64,000 bases of DNA from Echinarachnius parma (taxonomy: Eukaryota; Echinodermata; Echinoidea; Clypeasteroida; Echinarachniidae): assembly GCA_037951105.1 (NCBI GenBank), contig JBAMJV010010121.1:62001-126000 (forward strand), in the 5' to 3' direction. The translations under genes were made by a program, and so were the position numbers. How positions within the stretch are numbered: position 1 is the first letter of the stretch; each line of letters starts with the position of its first letter. The notes under the pieces were generated by a model that was given only the letters and a program-made list of their open reading frames with translations, had not been told where the DNA came from and did not search any database. Shown here in pieces: positions 36,701 to 47,436 of the stretch.

Positions 36701-39700
36701 TTTTTCTTTGTAAGGGACATGCTAGATATTAATTAATGTTTATCGTGACAAATTTGGTTTGGTATAATTCATGATCATCCCATCAAAGGAAGCAAACAGG
36801 TATGTTTGGATAAAATGGTTCCTAATTCAATTTGGCAAACACCTCCACTTTAAATTTGAGTCATCTCCATCAAGCAAACAAATGTTGACTTGATGTTGTC
36901 ATTATTCGAGCAAGGGGTTGCTCGATGAAAGACTCGGTAGACGTATAATATATTTTCTAAAGTGAATCATAGTCTTTCTCTATTAGTATTACTCATTTAT
37001 TTTTCTCCAAGAAATGTTGTCTACATCACTTCATCGCTGTGTGGGTGTAATAGATACGTAACAAACACATCATCATGTGCCATGAAACACCACAAGCGTC
37101 TGGGGTTTGACAGATCCACAAGAAGTCCTAATTGAATGGCAGGTGATTTGGGTTAGGAACACAGCAAACTGTCAGTGATGACAATTGCAGGGAGCAGTTG
37201 AATGACGACTCATGTAGTGGTTTACCGCAAGTGACATTGGAAAGGACGTTTCACGTGATACGCCAATCTGCCATCTTGAAAGTTCGTTTTGTGATCGATA
37301 CATATAAAAACTAACCTGAACTTACAAATACCCTAATTAATTATAAATCAGTATATTACATAAAATACTAGCTCATGGATATTTGATACATTCGTTGACA
37401 TTATAAGTATATCCTTGTAGGTCACACAATTCCATTATTGATTTTATATATATTTTTTAAATCTTTGAATATCAGGTAAATTAAAGAGCTCTAGTTTCCC
37501 TGTTATTAGAATGTTCTGAATTATTGAGAATGGGTGATGAAGGTTTACAAATCATATAAATTTCAGATTTTGGAAATATGATAGAACACTTTGTTCACCC
37601 CTCGTGATCCATTACTTGGTATCTTCATCAGGTACGGTAAATGAGACTCATTGGTATGTGAAAGAAGATCTTCAAACCACAAATCTTCCATGGATATTCA
37701 TATATTGGAAATAAGACAATTGTTAAGCCTTTGTGATTAATCAGTATGCGTCGTTATATCAGGTAATGTTTATGGGATTCATTCTTTTGTGAAACAGATG
37801 GAAGATATACCTCATCTTCAAACCACAATTCTTCCATGGATATTTCAGATTTTGAAAACATGATGGTTGTTATTCCTTTGTGATTCATTTGTTGGCATCT
37901 TCATACCAGCCAATGTTTTTATACTTTATGAGATTCATTGTTTCGTGACTCAGATGGAAGATAGATATACCTCATCTTCAAACCACAATTCTTCCATGGA
38001 TATTTCATCAGATTGTTAAAGTATGATAGTTCTTATCCTTTTGTGGTCCATTAGTTGGCATCTTCATAACATGCAATGTTCATGGGATTCATTGTTTTGT
38101 ACAGCAGCTAGACAGAAGATATACCTCATCTTCAAACCACAATACTCTTCCATGGATATTCAGTTCTTATTCCTTTGTGATTCATCAGTTGGCATCTTCA
38201 TACCAGCCAATGTTTTATACTTAATGAGATTCATTGTTTCGTGTCAAAGCAGATGGAAGATATATCTCATCTTCAAACCACAATTCTTCTACGGATTGCG
38301 TCTTGGAAAGGAACCATAGGTGAGATAAGATCTTGCTACAGATTTCCTGAAATCACTCAGATGGCAAGAAAGATAACAAGGTCGTTTCTATGACGAATTC
38401 ATGCCTGAGGTTTGCCATCTTCTGAAAGACTCGCCCTAGAAGGTTTCCTCTAGAGATTTAATTCAATGTCTTGAAACCAACCAATTCAAGAATCAAGGGT
38501 AGACTGACAATGTCGAGGGTGACTCATCTAATGCTTGTTGATATGAGATAAAATCATGTAATGTTTATTCTCTTCCTTCCAAATCCTCAATCATGATAAC
38601 GCATTCGTACATCTACCAATTCCGTTTCAAACACCTTTAAGTTCTAGGTCATTGAAAACCTGTTTCCCCTTTATTAATAAAATAAATAAGTTTGTATTTC
38701 TACTTTGAACGACAGATAAAACAACGAATTACAAAAGTTGAATACTTGTACTAGTCTATGTATTTTTTTTAACATTTGCCAATAAGTCTCACAATAACAC
38801 AATGACTTTGAATTAAATAATGATCAACATTAAGTAGTTGCCAAATGTCTTGCATTAATGGATTTATACAACAATGCATTATCATGAAAATAGATCATAA
38901 TACCTTTAAATTTGTAGGTTAGTTGTAATTTATGCAAATGCATAAAGTCGTATTAATAGGCTGGTTTTGTACTTTTGACTTTAAATATAGATCTTTAAAC
39001 TGAATGATGGTATTGGTAGAATATTAGGCTGCAGTTTTCGTTTATACAAAAATCATTTAAAGAAATATTGATCCGCCATTTCTGATCCAATATTACTTGA
39101 GCGAATATCAAGATTTTAATCTGTGTGCCGGTGTGTAATTTGATCTTGAAGTGCCCTCTTTTCCAGTATAAAAATATACCCCGGCCTAAAATAATTATGA
39201 TCAGCGAGCAGCACATGTTGACAGCGGCTCCATGTATACACCTGTGCAGGCATCCTATGTCTAATTAAATAAGTACGAAAGCCACTCAACTACTGCAGTC
39301 ACCTCAGAATGGATCTCTGTTGATTATGGAAAGGGATTTGTAGGAACCGCAGTGATATGCACCTGTTCAGGGACGGCCTATACGATGCGGTGATGTCACT
39401 GCGGCATGAGCAAAGCATACCGGGCACAATTTTTGCCAGGGGGCCAAGTTCTGTTTCCCGAATACAATCTTTTCCATTTTCTTCTGACAAGCAAACAAAT
39501 TTTGCCTTTCCTCTGAATATCATATGAGTTTGCCCAAATATGACATACTTTTGCCCGAATATGACATGCTTTTGCCTGAATATAATTTGAATTTGCCTGA
39601 ACATGACATGCTTTTGCGCAAATATGACATGTATTATCCGAATTTGAGGTGTTTTTTTTTTGCCTGAACATTTTCGTTTTCAAAACGCAAGGGGAGGGGG

Positions 39701-40812
39701 GAGGGGGGGGGGGGGGTCTGCAGCCCCCAGCCCCCTCCTCCTACGCCTATGGCCAGGCAGACAAGTCAGCGCCTTCGCACTACCGAACCCCTGCAAGCCA
39801 CCTGTAACAGTGCCCACCCGTGTCTCCTTGGTGACATACACACTTCCTGACTACAGACCCAAAGCTGTATAGCTCCTGCCAACTTTTTGCATGGCACACA
39901 ATTTCTCTTGAAAGCATTCTTATATAATGACCGTTTTCTTCGAAAGTGCAGTACACTACTGTGGGTATATAATGAGTTAATAGGGTTGTTTTTTCCTCGC
40001 AAACGTTACAGTTCAAGTAGAAACCGCTCTTCTTTGTAAACCACAAACATTGCAAAATGATATCTCACAATATCAGAAGGTAGGGGGATTAGTATAAGGT
40101 TTCTTGAAATTGTTTTCGCTTTTGCCAGAAAAAAAAACATAATTAGATTCCGAGTTGAGCAATCCTCAAGTACGATATGTACAGTATAATTATGTACATG
40201 ACTGTAGGGTTGTGTTTGTTGTATTTGTTATTAAACTTGGCCCTGTCATTTCATTATAAAGGCGATTTACCTCTGCTATTGTGTGTGCAATATGTGGAAT
40301 CTCATTATAATGAGCTGTGATGTACCAAAATCCTCATATAACACGGTATTTTGACTGGTATGATCTTTTATATTCCTTTGTTTTTTATCCTGATAATTAT
40401 AACAAGATACCCAATATAACTTTTGATAATAAAACATAGTTATAACAAAACAAGATTATCATAATATTGACTGTCCCAAGTCATAGTTAAAGAAATAAAA
40501 AAGTTATACTGTACATGCAAAATGATGAAATGCTAACTGAATTTGAAGTGATTTAAGATTTTAACGAATAAATATATATATTTTTAAAAAACAGGTCAAA
40601 GCATAATACAAACCTGTTACTGCAATCTGGGGTATAGGAACCCACTGGGTCACACTGGCATGGTAAGCACTCGTTGGATTGATCAGACTTGAAGTAGCCC
40701 ACTGAACACGCTGTACAATATCGCCCACTGAAACCGTCTCGGCATGGACATTGGGTTACTCTGCTGCCACATGTTGTCATGTTTCTTGTTCCGATAGGGT
40801 TGCATGGACATC
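27715..40812 (-). CDS. MEGF9: MEGF9-like type I membrane protein, exons 2-5
   Basis: Minus-strand exons 40812-40614, 36603-36467, 35039-34740 and 28124-27715 all have AG/GT borders, and their phases join without error. Numbering assumes exon 1 at 62147. Residues ~41-106 hold a laminin-type EGF domain (CPCNPIGTRNMTTC, CPCRDGFSGRYCTAC) and the start of the next (CQCDPVGSYTPDC), which continues as CLCKSGLRGDKCDQC. Residues 153-252 are a Cys-rich region with NFT, NNT and NCT glycosylation sequons. Residues 273-294 are a TM helix followed by KRR. The ~94-residue tail contains TIELKQDDQISF; the same TIELK...ISF motif sits just inside the membrane in vertebrate MEGF9, the main reason for the name. 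The tail ends with GYKS-type repeats. Vertebrate MEGF9 has about five laminin-EGF domains, so this protein is short or exons were missed. Its ligand is unknown. Confidence 0.8.
28130..28340 (-). pseudogene. Two partial copies of the MEGF9-like last exon 5' edge
   Basis: The 5' edge of the last exon (28076-28124) recurs at ~28194-28242 and ~28317-28340, steps of ~118 and ~123 bp. The first copy keeps its acceptor (TATATAG/AAGCCCCTGG) and reads APGNKPAQRGSKKAF. Read-through from it into the real exon would be out of frame (118 is not a multiple of 3). Confidence 0.75.
28711..28943. mobile_element. MITE with TTAAAGGCCCG ends, 233 bp
   Basis: TTAAAGGCCCG (28711-28721) is mirrored exactly by CGGGCCTTTAA (28933-28943). 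The plus-strand open frame across it shows no protein family features. Confidence 0.75.
28950..30870. other. Intronic spacer with one dispersed repeat
   Basis: 29755-30040 recurs at 48475-48690 (shared blocks GGTGTTTCACAA-like, AGTCATTTGTAGCC, AGTATTTAAGAGCAAA). The rest shows nothing recognisable. Confidence 0.5.
30874..33252. mobile_element. Foldback element with ~570-bp arms
   Basis: The left arm (30874-31440) starts TAGGCGGAGGGCCAAAGTCG. The right arm (32679-33252) ends CGACTTTGGCCCTCCGCCTA. Complementarity is high along the whole arm, for example CAGAGGTCTACCTCAAAAAA with TTTTTTGAGGTAGACCTCTG. Removing 31443-32678 leaves a hairpin with almost no loop. No transposase is seen. Confidence 0.85.
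31443..32676. mobile_element. TA-flanked element nested at the foldback apex
   Basis: Left end CAGGGTGTCTCAAAAATGT and right end (reverse complement CAGGGTGCCCCAATAAATGT) are imperfect inverted repeats, with TA on both outer sides (31441-31442, 32677-32678). ~1.23 kb, with no credible transposase frame. The TA target suggests the Tc1/mariner/pogo group (inference). Confidence 0.65.
33355..33470 (-). repeat. Dispersed repeat, inverse of ~13435-13610
   Basis: GGGGGCTCTTTTTGGCATTTC and CCTCCGTGTATTTTTTCC are the reverse complement of the insert at 13435-13500. A further trace (AATGCCAAAAAGAGCCCCTG) lies at ~42011. Confidence 0.6.
33480..34200. other. Intronic spacer
   Basis: AT-rich, with a weak ~120-bp repetition (33525-33620 against 33655-33740, sharing TTAATTCTAGACAAAA). 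No gene seen. Confidence 0.5.
34209..34699 (+). mobile_element. Pogo-like MITE next to a TTAAAG MITE
   Basis: 34209-34314 is a short CAGTGGAACCTC family copy. 34339-34699 is the second copy of the 20171-20737 family (TTAAAGGTGCAGCTGTAAAG ... TTTTCAGGCATCCCTTTAAA). Both lie right beside the 34740 splice donor. Confidence 0.6.
35080..35400 (-). pseudogene. Two degenerate copies of the MEGF9-like Cys-rich exon edge
   Basis: The first ~85 bp of exon 35039-34740 recur at ~35121-35209 and ~35309-35372, spaced ~165-170 bp. The nearer copy keeps acceptor TTACAG and reads QASSSMCRQCSVLRNFTSSF, with two cysteines of the parent lost. The farther copy has deletions and no useful frame. Confidence 0.75.
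37560..38330. repeat. Tandem repeat, ~150-bp unit, about five copies
   Basis: Landmark ATCTTCAAACCACAA occurs at about 37670, 37818, 37975, 38128 and 38271, followed by TCTTCCATGGATATT. GATTCATTGTTTCGTG and TTGGCATCTTCATA recur between them. Intronic and non-coding. Confidence 0.75.
38330..39480. other. Intronic spacer
   Basis: No repeat or exon recognised. Confidence 0.45.
39500..39770. repeat. TTTGCC...ATATGACAT minisatellite and G-rich tract
   Basis: 39530-39660 repeats a ~26-bp unit (TTTTGCCCGAATATGACATG type) about five times. 39689-39716 is mostly G, followed by a C-rich end with CCTACGCCTATGGCCAGG, resembling the end of a hAT-like element. Confidence 0.6.
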
Positions 40813-40894
40813 CTGCATAAATGAAGAAAGAGATATCTTGTATTATATATCAGGGAAATACATGGAGCTATAAATACCACCTCCCTGTATATAT

Positions 40895-41075
40895 GTTAGC
40901 CTGTAGTGCTCTATTTGTAGAGCAGCTTCGGCTTGTATGCTCTACTGGGAGTTGAGATGGTGCGCAAGATAATTGTGCGGGTTTGAACCTTGAACCAGTA
41001 CCTGATGACCAATGGTATTTTAAAATATGCCGCTCAATAGGGTACCTAGAAACATGGCACTCTATAGATGATATT
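40895..41075 (+). repeat. SINE-like unit
   Basis: GGGAGTTGAGATGGTGCGCA, GTGCGGGTTTGAACCTTGAA and a tail with GGCACTCTATAGATG-ATATT parallel the unit at 13097-13270. A further tail (GGCGCTATATAAATCGAACC plus TATT repeats) lies at 42402-42436. Confidence 0.5.
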
Positions 41076-41148
41076 ATATTAAATCATAATGTATAGTCAT
41101 AAAGGAGATATTTTATTACTGCACTGCTATAAGAGTGTGATGTCATAA

Positions 41149-41467
41149 ATGATGTCATAATTTATTTTTTTTTAGATTTTCAAATTTGGACTTCATTTTC
41201 AGAAAGAGCATAACAAATAATGTCCAAATACCGAAAATCAAAGGAATAGGTTACGTATTGGCCGAGATAATATGCCCATCCGAATGATTTTGTTGGTCAA
41301 TGGGCAATCAGTGTTATAGTGCACTGGTTCTTAAATTTAGGGCATATCTCAGCCAATACGTAACCTATTCCTTTTATTTTCGGTATATTTGGACATTATT
41401 TGTTATGCTCTTTCTGAAAATGAAGTCCAAATTTGAAAATTCTAAAAAAGTGTTTTTATGACGTCAT
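41149..41467. mobile_element. Foldback MITE, 319 bp
   Basis: Ends ATGATGTCATAA and TTATGACGTCAT are inverted. The arms pair over ~110 bp (e.g. GAAAGAGCATAACAAATAAT and ATTATTTGTTATGCTCTTTC). The centre is ~75 bp. A diverged half copy lies at 8930-9055. Confidence 0.8.
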
Positions 41468-41469
41468 GG

Positions 41470-42890
41470 CTTCTGTACTCGATTAGATACTACAATCACG
41501 TAGTAACGGGAGGGCACAGAAAACACATATACTAGGAAATAATCCGCAACTAACTGCAGTATGCACAATATGTCATCTTTGTCACTATGATACATATTTA
41601 CTGATTTACTGATTTTACGAGACGCAAGCTAAGCTTATATGTTTGACTTCGATATCTACCTCTCCTCTACTAGTATCTTGAAATGAAGGTCTCGTCCTGG
41701 GTGTTAACTTTGTTAACATCAAAATTGAATTGAATTGAATAATGATGTTATTCACCTTCTCTAGCAGAATGATGTAGATGTATGCTTCCATAAACTCTGT
41801 CAAAAGCACACGTTGTGCGGTAATAACATCGATGGGTAAATGTAATTTATCAAATAAATGTGAAAGCGAAGTGCAGTTGCATTCATAATTCGATAATGCT
41901 CGGTATGTTGAGTATATTGAATTTATTTCACAAACCATAATATAATACTAGCTTTCATAGATCAACTCAGTGGAAATAGTACATAGGCTCGGGTTGATTT
42001 AGCTACAGAAATGCCAAAAAGAGCCCCTGAAAATTTGCATAATAGAGCGAGATGCATGTCAGTGTTTTGTAGTGCTCATTTTTCCCTACACCCGAATGCT
42101 TAAATAGTAGCCCTGGCAACCAACATTACAACAGATTTCTGAATCATCTTAATGATTCAATCTGTGTATCTATTACTTGTTATAAGATATTCATCTCATC
42201 TACACAGCTGTATTAAATACCATGTTATCTGTTTTCAAGTGTAATATAGCTTGTTAGTCTCTGAGACTGACAACTACTCTCTGATCGACTTTTTCATGTG
42301 TCAAATTATGTATTGAAAAGTAGAATATGATACAAGTAATACATTGAGAGTGAAATATTGAGAATCCAGTATATATCTTGTGGAATCTTGTATCATATTA
42401 GGCGCTATATAAATCGAACCTATTATTATTATTAATACATATAACATCAGTGGAATATATGACATATTAAAGGGAAAGTCCACCCTTGGAATGTACTGTT
42501 TGCTATTTATACAGAATGTGAATGAGATGAATCATGAGTGAAAATCAGAACAAAAACTGTAGACCATCATTCTCTATCAATAAAATTCTCGATACGGTAT
42601 TGAAAGAAACCATATAATGTTAGAAATCAAAACAAGTTTGAAACACAGGCGCTCACATAACTGCATCGGAAGAACAAGTGTTCCTTGCTTTGCCTTTGGT
42701 TTTTTATTCGATCAATGTTTTATAGCAAAGTAGAAAAACCTATGTGAGTTCATGTATTGTATCTCTATTTTCTATATACTACATCAATATTGGACATAAT
42801 AAATTTGTTAAGAGGAAATCCTAACTTTCAGTTAATCAAAGCCCTTTTTTCCCAATATCTGTCCCTTCCCCTCCCAAGATTTCTGTTCTA
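41470..42890. other. Upstream region of the SANT-type gene
   Basis: Contains a possible MITE end (TTAAAGGGAAAGTCCACCC at 42469) and a pyrimidine-rich stretch just before 42890. No exon of either neighbouring gene was recognised. Confidence 0.4.
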
Positions 42891-42899
42891 TCTTGCTGT

Positions 42900-44925
42900 A
42901 TGGCTTTACTGGACAAGCCTTTAAAGATGCCGCCCAAATACCGCCGAAAGACCTACACCAAGATCGAGAAGCAGATCCTCATGGAGCTGATCGAACCCAA
43001 CCTGCCGGCCATCACCGACAAGCGGAGGGAGGGCAAGGTCCTCTTCAACTGCGACAGAGCTTGGCGGGAGATCGCCCTCCTCTTCAACGCCCATCGCGAC
43101 ACCGTGACCAACCGTTCGGCCAGCGACCTGCGCGGGGCCTGGAAGTATGTGACCCAGGTCCAGTTCCCGACCCTCGCCCCCATGCAGATCGTCATGGAGT
43201 ACCTCAATGGCAGGAAGCGACTGGTCAACTACCGAGCTCTCCTGCTGGATGCATCGCATTGGAAGATGGAAGACGGTACTACTGCAGGTATGAATGCTTG
43301 ATTCTTTCTCATGCTCATGATTCTCTGCTAAATTTACAATTTAAACAAAAGTGATATGTGGTCATGATAACTACCAGCACAACACGCAATTATCATACAG
43401 ATACTGCAACAATTACGTCAATATTTGTGTTAAATCAAAGCCATGTTAAACTCCGAAAACTTCCTATTGTCAATGATTCAGGAGTGTCTCTGCCCCTCTC
43501 AGACCAGCCTCCAGTCAAGGTGTGAGTGAAGCGCACATTGATCATCATAAACCTATGTTCTTTCTGACTTGTGCATGATCTAATCAAGACCCTCCATTGT
43601 TCTGAAGTCACGAGTGTCTATGCCCCTCACAGACCTGCTTTCAGGAAAGGTTTATGACCGTCAAGTTACTCAAATTTTTGAAAAAAATGATAAAAGATAG
43701 TGGTTTCAGTTGAACAGAAGATTAATTACGAAGCTATGTGTGTTTCTGCCTTGTGCATGATCTAACCAGACCCTCCATTGTCCTGAATTGAGGAGTGTCT
43801 TTGCCTCTCATTAAATGTTTATGACCATCAAGTACGAGTATAAAGGTGCGAGGAAAGCGTACAGTGATCATTATTCATTATAAATCTACATGTATGTTCT
43901 CTCTGCCTTGTGCATGATCTAATCAAGACCCTCCATTGTCCTGAATTCAGGAGTGTCTTTGCCCCTCACAGACCTGCCTCCAGTCAAGGTGCGAGGGAAG
44001 CGCACGGTGTACAAGCTGTATGAGAAGGAGCTGCTGTTGGAGCTTGTCACCAACAGATGGTCGGACATCATGCTGACCGGGCCGGAGCTCACCTGTGAGC
44101 TGCGCAGGGATGGTGCTTGGCAGGAGATACACGACAACTACAACGAAGACCCAAGGGCGGTCACTCAAAGGTAAATAGTGCCGTAATATGTCTCATGACA
44201 TCTACTCAGATTACATATTTCAGTACTTGCCAAAAATACATGTATGACCTCATCATTACAATTATTATTATTTTGTTCAATTCATACAAAGGACAAATCT
44301 GTTAAGAAATGGTAAAGAAGGTAAAGAAGTTTTGTAACAATAAATTGTTTGTTGTCTTATTTTCACAATTTGTTTAAAACTAATATTCAAAAACATATAT
44401 TAAAGGTGACAATTGGCTTGAGAGAAAATATGAGCTCGAATCACAGAAGTGTTTGTTTGATGTTTGCCTAGCAGATCTGTGCGAGACCTACGCTACTGCT
44501 GGAAGTACATGGTGCAACAAGGCCGACAGGTGGAAGCCAAGCTCAAGGCCCAGCAGCCCGGTGACCCCCCCTTCATCCCCTCACCAACAGAGGCAGTCTA
44601 CCTCAGGGTTCGGCAGCTGGAGCTGGACTGCGGCAGTCGCTTCCTGCCGTTCTTCATGCAGGGCTCTGGCTCCGGGGACGACATGGAGAACGGAGAGGCC
44701 TCCTCCCGAAGGCACTCCACATCAGCCCACGGGCGAGGCAGAGGGCGGCCAAAGAGGCAGCCTGCTCAGCCGAACGTGGAAAGTGCAGCCCAGCAAGCTG
44801 CCCAGGCCGTGCAGGCGCAGCAGGCTGCTCACCAGGCAGCGGCACAGGCAGTGCAGGCAGCGCAGGCAGCCCAAGCAGCACAGGTTGCTCAGCACCAGCA
44901 CGTCCAGGTCCAGGTCCAGGAGCAG

Positions 44926-44979
<54 letters not shown>

Positions 44980-45303
44980 AGACAGGAATCCTCTGCACAG
45001 CACCAGGGGTCCTCCCTCCAGCACCAAGCCACATCCCAGCAGCAGCACCAGCCCCCTCAGCTGCAGGACCCCACTCCTCCTCAGCACCCAAGCCTGGCCC
45101 TGCTGCACCAGAGCCAGGCTCACCAACTGCACCATGCGCCCTCGCCACACCAGGTGCCTGTGCCCCACCAGGCCCAGAGCCCACAGCATGCCCTGCACCC
45201 TGGTCCTGGTCCTCTGCAAGTCCCTCTGGCCCACCAAGGTCTGGCCCTTATCCAGGGTCTTGCGCTGCATCAGGGAGTCAGACCTCAGCACTCAAGCTCA
45301 TAA
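42900..45303 (+). CDS. Tandem Myb/SANT-like domain protein with AT-hook and polyQ, 471 aa
   Basis: Exons 42900-43287, 43972-44170 and 44475-45303 join in phase (GCA G/AC CTG; AG/A TCT). The start could instead be the ATG at 42927, which has an A at -3 where 42900 has T. Residues ~15-85 and ~140-212 are two Myb/SANT-like domains of the FSBP/MSANTD type, each with the pattern ...EK.ILLEL......AW.EI...........S...LR..WKY; the second spans the exon 2/3 junction. Residues 282-290 (GRGRGRPKR) are an AT-hook. Then come an Ala/Gln-rich stretch, 19 glutamines (346-364; 14 CAG, 5 CAA) and a His/Pro/Gln-rich C-terminus. This suggests a nuclear DNA-binding regulator; targets are unknown. The exons are GC-rich against AT-rich introns. 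It would lie inside the MEGF9-like gene's first intron, on the opposite strand. Confidence 0.82.
43470..43970 (+). pseudogene. Degenerate copies of the exon 2 acceptor region
   Basis: The segment before and over the exon 2 start (43930-44010) recurs in the intron at ~43480-43545, ~43600-43650 and ~43780-43860, each with GGAGTGTCT(T/C)TGCC. The first two keep the AG acceptor (AG at 43501-43502 and 43631-43632). The first, CTCAG/ACCAGCCTCCAGTCAAG, is followed by GTGTGAGT and so could form a 19-nt micro-exon. TTGTGCATGATCTAA precedes the later copies. Confidence 0.75.
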
Positions 45304-46165
45304 GTCATCTACTTTTTCCTATTTCATTCTATTCTATTCTATTCCTAGAACCTTTTATGTTTTCTTTGATAATAAGATAACATTCTAACACAATATTTCC
45401 ACTTTTTCCTTGCGATTACCAAAACAATATTTTTGTCTGCTTTTACTTACAAAACTTACGTCTTGTTTTTAAAATAAATTCTCTTGCCTTTGTTGAGTTT
45501 GTTCTGACCAATTTTAAACTTTAACATAACTTGTATACTCTGCATATAGTGTAATTTTAAACGTTAACTCAGTACATAATATTATTTGAAATAAAATAAT
45601 ATAACTTTTAATCCTTGTAAAAATAATATTTGTAATAAGCTACAATTTGTAAGCTACACAAAAATAATTCAGACAGCAGATATTGCATCTCATTGATTGG
45701 TTTGCTCTCTCTATACATATGTATGGAAAACAAACCCATTGACATCTCATTGTTTTAAGCGATTTTTAGGGACATAACAAATATATGACTATATATGTCA
45801 TTTAGTTGTGAAAGTGTTTGAAGATGTTGGCAAAATATTCATGTGAATGTAAATAACGTAATAAGTTACTCATAACAACTTTTTTTAGAGCTCTGTATAT
45901 TTGCTTAGAGTTAGGGTTAGACAACTTGTGTATATTTAGTAATAAACCTGCTGTACATTCTATGAAAGTAAAAAATAATGCCTGCTCATGTTCATCGAAA
46001 CTGTTCTATATATTATGCATGTTCATTAGTAGCATTAGACCATCAAAGTGCCAATTGTGACCATTCATTACTCTCAAGTGTACGTGTACATGTATGTCCG
46101 GGTCTGACTGTTGTAACATGTAGTTCATTCATGCTATTTATTTTTCCTGTTATGATTGCACAAAA
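45304..46165 (+). other. 3' UTR and downstream of the SANT-type gene
   Basis: Candidate AATAAA signals lie at ~45472 and 45941-45946. AT-rich; no other gene. Confidence 0.4.
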
Positions 46166-46170
46166 AGTTA

Positions 46171-46580
46171 CAGTGGAACCTCTTTATAATGAGGTCCTTG
46201 GGACCATGAAAATTACCTTGTTGTATCAGGTATCTTGTTATATCAGGGTAACATAACAAAATAATATATAAGGGCTGGGACTATAATATCTGGGGCAATA
46301 TCAGATACAGCTCTTTAGAACGAGGTTCCACTGTATTACCTTGTTATAAGAGGGTTTTGTTATATCAGAGCTCCTTATAATGAGGTTCCACTGTATTACC
46401 TTGCTATAAGAGGGTTTTGTTTTATCAGAGCTCCTTATAATGAGGTTCCACTGTATTACCTTGCTATAAGAGGGTTTTGTTATATTATCAGGGCTCTTTA
46501 TAAGGAGGTTCCACTGTATTACCTTGCTATAAGAGGGTTTTGTATATTATCAGAGCTTGTTATAACAAGGTTCCACTGTT
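46171..46580. repeat. Pogo-like MITE with a 60-bp tandem array from its end
   Basis: 46171-46333 is one MITE (CAGTGGAACCTC ... GAGGTTCCACTG). From 46322 a 60-bp unit (GAGGTTCCACTGTATTACC, TTGCTATAAGAGGGTTTTGT, TATCAGAGCTCCTTATAAT) repeats about four times, exactly in register for the first three, ending at 46580. Each unit contains the element's terminal motif. Confidence 0.8.
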
Positions 46581-46589
46581 CAAGAAATA

Positions 46590-47430
46590 ACAAAATCCAT
46601 GCCGTTTTCATCTTGGTCAGACTCATAAATTTGCTTTTCCATATAACATCGATGTAACATGTTGTAGTTTGTGTATTATTATTTCATGATTCCAAAGACT
46701 TAATTGTAGTAATTTTCAAGCTTTTTGTTTTTGACATATATACATGTACATGTAGTATGTGATAAGTCACAGTGTCTCAATAATGTAATCTTCTCTGTGA
46801 CTGTAATTATGTGCTAAATTATCATTTTTAATGACAAATGTACACTGCAGCTCATTGTTAGTGCGAGTATTAACATACTTATAGTGATATAATAATTGTG
46901 ATGATTTCTTTTGTTAAATATAATAATGTGTAATTTCTTTAATAAATCATTACCAGTAATATAATACAAATTATTTGACAGTGTAAATATGGAAATTTAC
47001 ATTCAAAATACCCCTATTGTGTATTTTCATGAAATGTTCAGATAATGACGATAATTAATCGCAATCATATTGTATTTATGTTACAATATTAAGAGGAAAT
47101 TTAGCTAGTGTGAATTTAATCTTATTATTGGGCTTTTTTCTCAATGTATTTATAAACAATAATAAGTCAATAATCCTACACAGTATTAGTGGTATACTAA
47201 CTGTTCACTTATCATCCATATGCTGTACTAGTAGTAGAAGCATGAAAATGAAGATTTATTATTTCTGTTGAATTATGATTATGGATGATAATTGATGATT
47301 AATATGTTGATTATGATTACTAGTCAAAGAAAATCATTGATTCAACAGTATCATTCTATTCAGGGAAACCTGGGAATCAGTTATGTCCCTGTCGCATATA
47401 CCTGAAAAGCCTTCCCGTACGTAAGAGCCA
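46590..47430. other. AT-rich spacer
   Basis: I see nothing beyond low-complexity AT sequence. Confidence 0.5.
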
Positions 47431-47436
47431 CATATT

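Noticed and set aside
42893-43354. 153-aa plus-strand frame over the first SANT exon
   Set aside because: A shadow frame rich in Pro/Arg/Gln; the frame from 42900 carries the SANT-like domain and joins exon 2.
44654-45291. Long minus-strand open frames opposite the SANT-type gene's third exon (176 and 189 aa)
   Set aside because: They mirror the CAG/GC-rich coding sequence and read as Leu- or Ala/Gly-rich low complexity. The plus frame has matching splice sites and domains.
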